Made by a program: the position numbers and the translations under genes. DNA of 7,468 nucleotides from Bacillota bacterium. GTDB taxonomy: Bacteria; Bacillota; Dethiobacteria; DTU022. Shown here in pieces: positions 5,124 to 7,468 of the stretch. The notes below the pieces were generated by a model. The model was not told the origin of the DNA and searched no databases. It saw only the letters and a program-made list of their open reading frames with translations. Numbering within the stretch: the stretch's first letter is position 1; each line of letters opens with the position of its first letter. Where the stretch lies: NCBI GenBank assembly GCA_012510325.1, contig JAAZIG010000170.1, forward strand, positions 1 to 7,468. The letters are read 5' to 3'.

Positions 5124-5841
5124 CTTGCTGCGGCGCCTCCAGCATGACCATGTGCCCGGCTCCCTTCACTTCGACCAGTTCCGCCCGCGGCAGCTGCTCC
5201 TTCAGGTGGCGGCTGTATTTAAGCGGCGTCATCATATCGGCCTCGCCGCAGATGAGCAGGACCGGCCGGGTGATCTCTGCCAGACGCTCCATGCAGTCAA
5301 AGCTGTTGCAGGCGGTGAAATCTGCCAGGTAGGTCTGTGGCGGCACTGCCGCCATCTCCTGCCGTGCCGCCTCCAGCAGCTCCGCCGGCGCCGCCGGGCT
5401 GTAAGCAAAATCGATGAGCTCCGGCGGGACTGTTCCCGCCCGGCAGAGCTCCAGAAACGGCGGGGCCACCCGCAGACGGGCCCCGCTGCCAACCAGGATC
5501 AGCCCGGTGATGCTCTCCCCGTAGTGCAGTGCATAATCGAGGGCGATGGCTCCGCCCATGGAATGCCCGGCGAGGATGAACTCGTTTAGGCCAAGGGCGG
5601 CGCTGAAGTCGTGAATGAATTCCCGGTAAAGGGCGATCTCCGCGGCGGGGTTTCCCCCTGAGGCGCCGTGCCCCGGCAGGTCCACCGCCAGGGGAGCCGC
5701 CCTCCCTTGAAGCCCCTGGACCTGACTGAGCCAGTGCCTGTGAGTGCCTCCGGCGCCGTGGCAAAAGAGCAGCGCCGGCTGCTCCGGGCTCAGGGCACCG
5801 GCATAGAAAATAGATAATCCGTCAAGATCAATCCGGGGCAA
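5077..5841 (-). CDS. Alpha/beta-fold hydrolase
   Basis: A 254-residue single-domain alpha/beta hydrolase with a full catalytic set: oxyanion-hole HGAGG at 28-32, DLPGHG at 54-59, nucleophile elbow GHSMGG with Ser94 (92-97), acid Asp202 in GEADMMTP and His230 in GAGHMVMLE. A cap of about 70 residues sits between strands (about 120-190). No signal peptide, so it should act in the cytoplasm on an ester, lactone, C-C or similar bond; the substrate is not predictable and names such as BioH- or MenH-like would be guesses. The start is TTG (5839-5841 on the plus strand read as CAA), justified by AAAGGAGG (plus strand 5850-5857) eight bases before it. Its stop lies inside the DUF523 frame, a 47-base tail-to-tail overlap. 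Confidence 0.9.
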   Translation of the reverse strand: MPRIDLDGLSIFYAGALSPEQPALLFCHGAGGTHRHWLSQVQGLQGRAAPLAVDLPGHGASGGNPAAEIALYREFIHDFSAALGLNEFILAGHSMGGAIALDYALHYGESITGLILVGSGARLRVAPPFLELCRAGTVPPELIDFAYSPAAPAELLEAARQEMAAVPPQTYLADFTACNSFDCMERLAEITRPVLLICGEADMMTPLKYSRHLKEQLPRAELVEVKGAGHMVMLEAPQQVNDAIASFLRKSGGV

Positions 5842-5895
5842 ACTGACCGCCTCCTTTACTCTGATTATTCGTCTAGAAGAAAGGAAATCCTTTTA

Positions 5896-5921
5896 GCGGT
5901 TCCCGATTCGCCGGGGACCGC
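5896..5921. other. Perfect-length inverted repeat in the hydrolase leader
   Basis: GCGGTTCCC (5896-5904) and GGGGACCGC (5913-5921) form a 9-bp stem with a single G-T wobble and an eight-base loop. It lies about 55-80 bases upstream of the hydrolase start on that strand. There is no U-run on either side, so a terminator is unlikely; an operator or structured leader is possible. A shorter palindrome, AAAGGAAATCCTTT (5879-5892), lies beside it. Confidence 0.4.
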
Positions 5922-5978
5922 CGCGGCCGGACTCCTTACTTTTGGCAGCGGCTGTCCCCCCCGGCGGTTTTAGCGGCT

Positions 5979-6004
5979 AGGCGGCAATTTTGCCTTTTTG
6001 TTTT
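5979..6004 (+). terminator. Short stem plus strong U-tract just upstream of the guaB promoter
   Basis: GGCA-ATTT-TGCC (5984-5994), or alternatively AGGC (5979-5982) with GCCT (5992-5995), is followed directly by TTTTTGTTTT (5995-6004). The stem is short but the T-run is the best in the window. No plus-strand gene ends nearby, so the likely role is to stop transcripts running through from the DUF523 gene, antisense to the hydrolase, before they reach guaB. Confidence 0.35.
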
Positions 6005-6006
6005 GG

Positions 6007-6035
6007 TTGACACCGGCGGAGGGAGTTGCTATCAT
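6007..6035 (+). promoter_or_regulatory. Near-consensus sigma-A promoter for guaB
   Basis: TTGACA (6007-6012) is a perfect -35 box, followed by a 17-base spacer and TATCAT (6030-6035), five of six matches to the -10 consensus. TG at 6027-6028 forms an extended -10 element. Transcription should begin at about 6042, giving a leader of about 39 bases with the Shine-Dalgarno GGGGAGGGA (6066-6074). The leader is too short for a purine riboswitch and none is seen. Confidence 0.82.
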
Positions 6036-6080
6036 GATTGAAATCAACGACCGACAGAAAAAACCGGGGAGGGATAAACA

Positions 6081-7468
6081 ATGCGGGAGGACAAGTTTTC
6101 CCGGGAGGGGTTAACCTTCGACGATGTGCTGTTGCTTCCGGCCAGGTCGAAAGTCCTGCCCCGGGATGTGGATGTGGCCACTGTGGCGACACGCGGGATT
6201 AAGTTGAACCTGCCGTTGATGGCGGCGGGGATGGATACGGTTACCGAGTCCCGGATGGCTATCGCCATCGCTCGGGAGGGGGGCATCGGCGTAATTCACC
6301 GCAATATGCCGGTGGAAGAGCAGGCCGGCGAAGTGGACAAGGTGAAGCGGTCGGAGCACGGCGTCATCACCGATCCTTTTCACCTTTCCCCCGAGCATAC
6401 CCTCAATGATGCCGCCGCGCTGATGGAGCGCTACCGCATCTCCGGCGTGCCGGTGACGGTAAAAGGGCGTCTGGTCGGGATTATCACCAACCGCGATCTG
6501 CGCTTTGAGGACGATTATACCAGGTTAATCGGTGATGTCATGACCAAGGAGGGTCTCGTTACCGCTCCCGAGGGGACCACCCTGCAGCAGGCGCAGGAGA
6601 TTCTGCGCCAACACAAGGTGGAGAAACTGCCCATAGTCGACGCTGTTTTCAATTTAAAGGGCCTGATCACGATCAAGGATATTGAGAAGACCATTCAGTT
6701 TCCCCGCTCCGCCAAGGACAGCGGGGGGCGCCTGTTGGCGGCGGCGGCGGTCGGTGTCGGCCGTGAGGAGATCCACCGGACGGAGGCGCTTGTCGAGGCG
6801 GGAGCCGATCTCATCGTTGTCGATTCCGCTCACGGGCACTCGCAGCTTGTTCTGGAGATGGTGCGCGGTTTAAAGAGCCGTTTTCCAGAGCTGCAGCTGG
6901 TCGCCGGAAACGTGGCTACGGCGGAGGGGGCCCGCGATCTGATCAAAGCGGGTGTCGATGCCGTCAAGGTCGGAGTGGGGCCGGGATCCATCTGCACCAC
7001 CCGGGTCATCGCCGGAATCGGCGTTCCCCAGGTGACGGCGATCTACGAGGCGGCCAGAGTCTGCCGTGAGTACAAGGTGCCCGTCATCGCCGACGGCGGG
7101 ATCAAGTTCTCCGGCGATATTACCAAAGCGATCGCCGCCGGGGCGGATGTGGTCATGATCGGCAGCCTGCTGGCGGGGACCGAAGAGAGCCCGGGAGATT
7201 TTGAGATCTATCAGGGGCGCAGCTATAAGGTCTATCGCGGCATGGGCTCGCTGGGGGCGATGAAGGAGGGCTCCCGCGACCGCTATTTTCAGGAGCATGA
7301 GCAGAAACTGGTCCCCGAAGGGATCGAGGGGCGGGTTCCCTTTCGCGGCACGGTCAGCGATATGGTTTACCAGCTCATCGGCGGACTGCGGGCGGGGATG
7401 GGTTACTGCGGCGCGGCGAATGTCGGTGAACTGCAGCGAAAGACAAGGTTCATCCGCATTACCGGCGC
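6081..7468 (+). CDS. guaB: Inosine-5'-monophosphate dehydrogenase, lacking only the C-terminus
   Basis: The frame is open from ATG 6081 to the window edge, 462 codons of an expected 480-490. IMPDH oxidises IMP to XMP with NAD+, the committed step of guanine nucleotide synthesis. The N-terminal barrel half begins with LTFDDVLLLPA (11-21). Two CBS domains lie at about 95-205 and contain LVGIITNRDLR. The barrel then resumes with VDSAHGH, GPGSICTTR with catalytic Cys305, IADGGIK with Asp338, MIGSLLAGTEE, and a flap with GSRDRYF holding Arg401 and Tyr402, the pair that activates water in this enzyme. All key residues are present, so the enzyme should be active as a cytoplasmic tetramer. It has its own strong promoter and a GGGGAGGGA ribosome site six bases before the ATG. 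guaA may follow outside the window, but this cannot be seen. Confidence 0.97.
   Translation, partial: MREDKFSREGLTFDDVLLLPARSKVLPRDVDVATVATRGIKLNLPLMAAGMDTVTESRMAIAIAREGGIGVIHRNMPVEEQAGEVDKVKRSEHGVITDPFHLSPEHTLNDAAALMERYRISGVPVTVKGRLVGIITNRDLRFEDDYTRLIGDVMTKEGLVTAPEGTTLQQAQEILRQHKVEKLPIVDAVFNLKGLITIKDIEKTIQFPRSAKDSGGRLLAAAAVGVGREEIHRTEALVEAGADLIVVDSAHGHSQLVLEMVRGLKSRFPELQLVAGNVATAEGARDLIKAGVDAVKVGVGPGSICTTRVIAGIGVPQVTAIYEAARVCREYKVPVIADGGIKFSGDITKAIAAGADVVMIGSLLAGTEESPGDFEIYQGRSYKVYRGMGSLGAMKEGSRDRYFQEHEQKLVPEGIEGRVPFRGTVSDMVYQLIGGLRAGMGYCGAANVGELQRKTRFIRITG

Noticed and set aside
5125..5764. Long frames overlapping the hydrolase gene (plus 5125-5589; minus 5297-5764)
   Set aside because: The hydrolase frame has a complete catalytic triad and ribosome site; these are Arg/Gly/His-rich alternative-frame shadows.
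6042..6080. Purine riboswitch in the guaB leader
   Set aside because: The predicted leader is only about 39 bases and has none of the conserved loop sequences or a three-way junction.
6870..7298. 142-codon minus-strand frame inside guaB
   Set aside because: Antisense to the conserved IMPDH barrel with every catalytic motif intact; no independent evidence of coding.
1..7468. CRISPR array, insertion sequence, tRNA/rRNA or defence system
   Set aside because: No regularly spaced repeats, terminal inverted repeats, transposase motifs, T-loop sequences or defence-type domains were found on either strand by eye.

Overview
The window looks like chromosomal DNA of a GC-rich, anaerobic, spore-forming member of the Bacillota (Clostridia-like). 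Three things point that way. The order recR - yaaL (DUF2508) - bofA is the classic Bacillota arrangement, and bofA only makes sense in an endospore former. A four-subunit, ferredoxin-dependent 2-oxoacid oxidoreductase and a DUF3786 protein are typical of strict anaerobes. Shine-Dalgarno sequences are strong (AAGGAGG-like), and TTG is used as a start codon at least twice. The genus cannot be told from the sequence.

Layout. 1-102 is the 3' end of recR. 103-446 is a gene-free, less GC-rich spacer holding a terminator-like hairpin (137-190), a second small hairpin, a phased 10-bp tandem repeat, and a good match to a sigma-E sporulation promoter (402-430) just before yaaL-bofA (447-1012). 1131-3905 is a tight four-gene operon encoding the alpha, beta, gamma and ferredoxin (delta) subunits of a KorABCD/VOR-type 2-oxoacid:ferredoxin oxidoreductase. 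It would oxidatively decarboxylate a 2-oxoacid to an acyl-CoA and reduce ferredoxin; the substrate cannot be assigned. Only 9 bases separate its last stop from the stop of the convergent DUF3786 gene (3915-4559, minus). Divergent from that gene is a DUF523/TudS-like gene (4608-5123, plus). Its 3' end overlaps by 47 bases the end of a minus-strand alpha/beta hydrolase gene (5077-5841). 5842-6080 holds hairpins, a U-tract terminator candidate and a near-consensus housekeeping promoter for guaB. guaB (6081 to the window end) encodes IMP dehydrogenase and lacks only its C-terminus.

How the genes relate. recR, yaaL and bofA are a conserved positional cluster (DNA repair next to sporulation). The oxidoreductase operon is a self-contained catabolic or anabolic module. 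guaB is the committed step of GMP synthesis and has its own promoter. The middle segment (3900-6000) consists of small single genes on alternating strands with touching or overlapping ends, so antisense transcription there is almost unavoidable unless termination happens inside genes.

I found no CRISPR array, transposon, tRNA/rRNA, phage gene or evident new defence system. The points most worth a second look are the sigma-E-like promoter, the overlapping DUF523/hydrolase ends with a possible single-base indel in DUF523, the interleaved-strand arrangement, and the long insert in the oxidoreductase gamma subunit.
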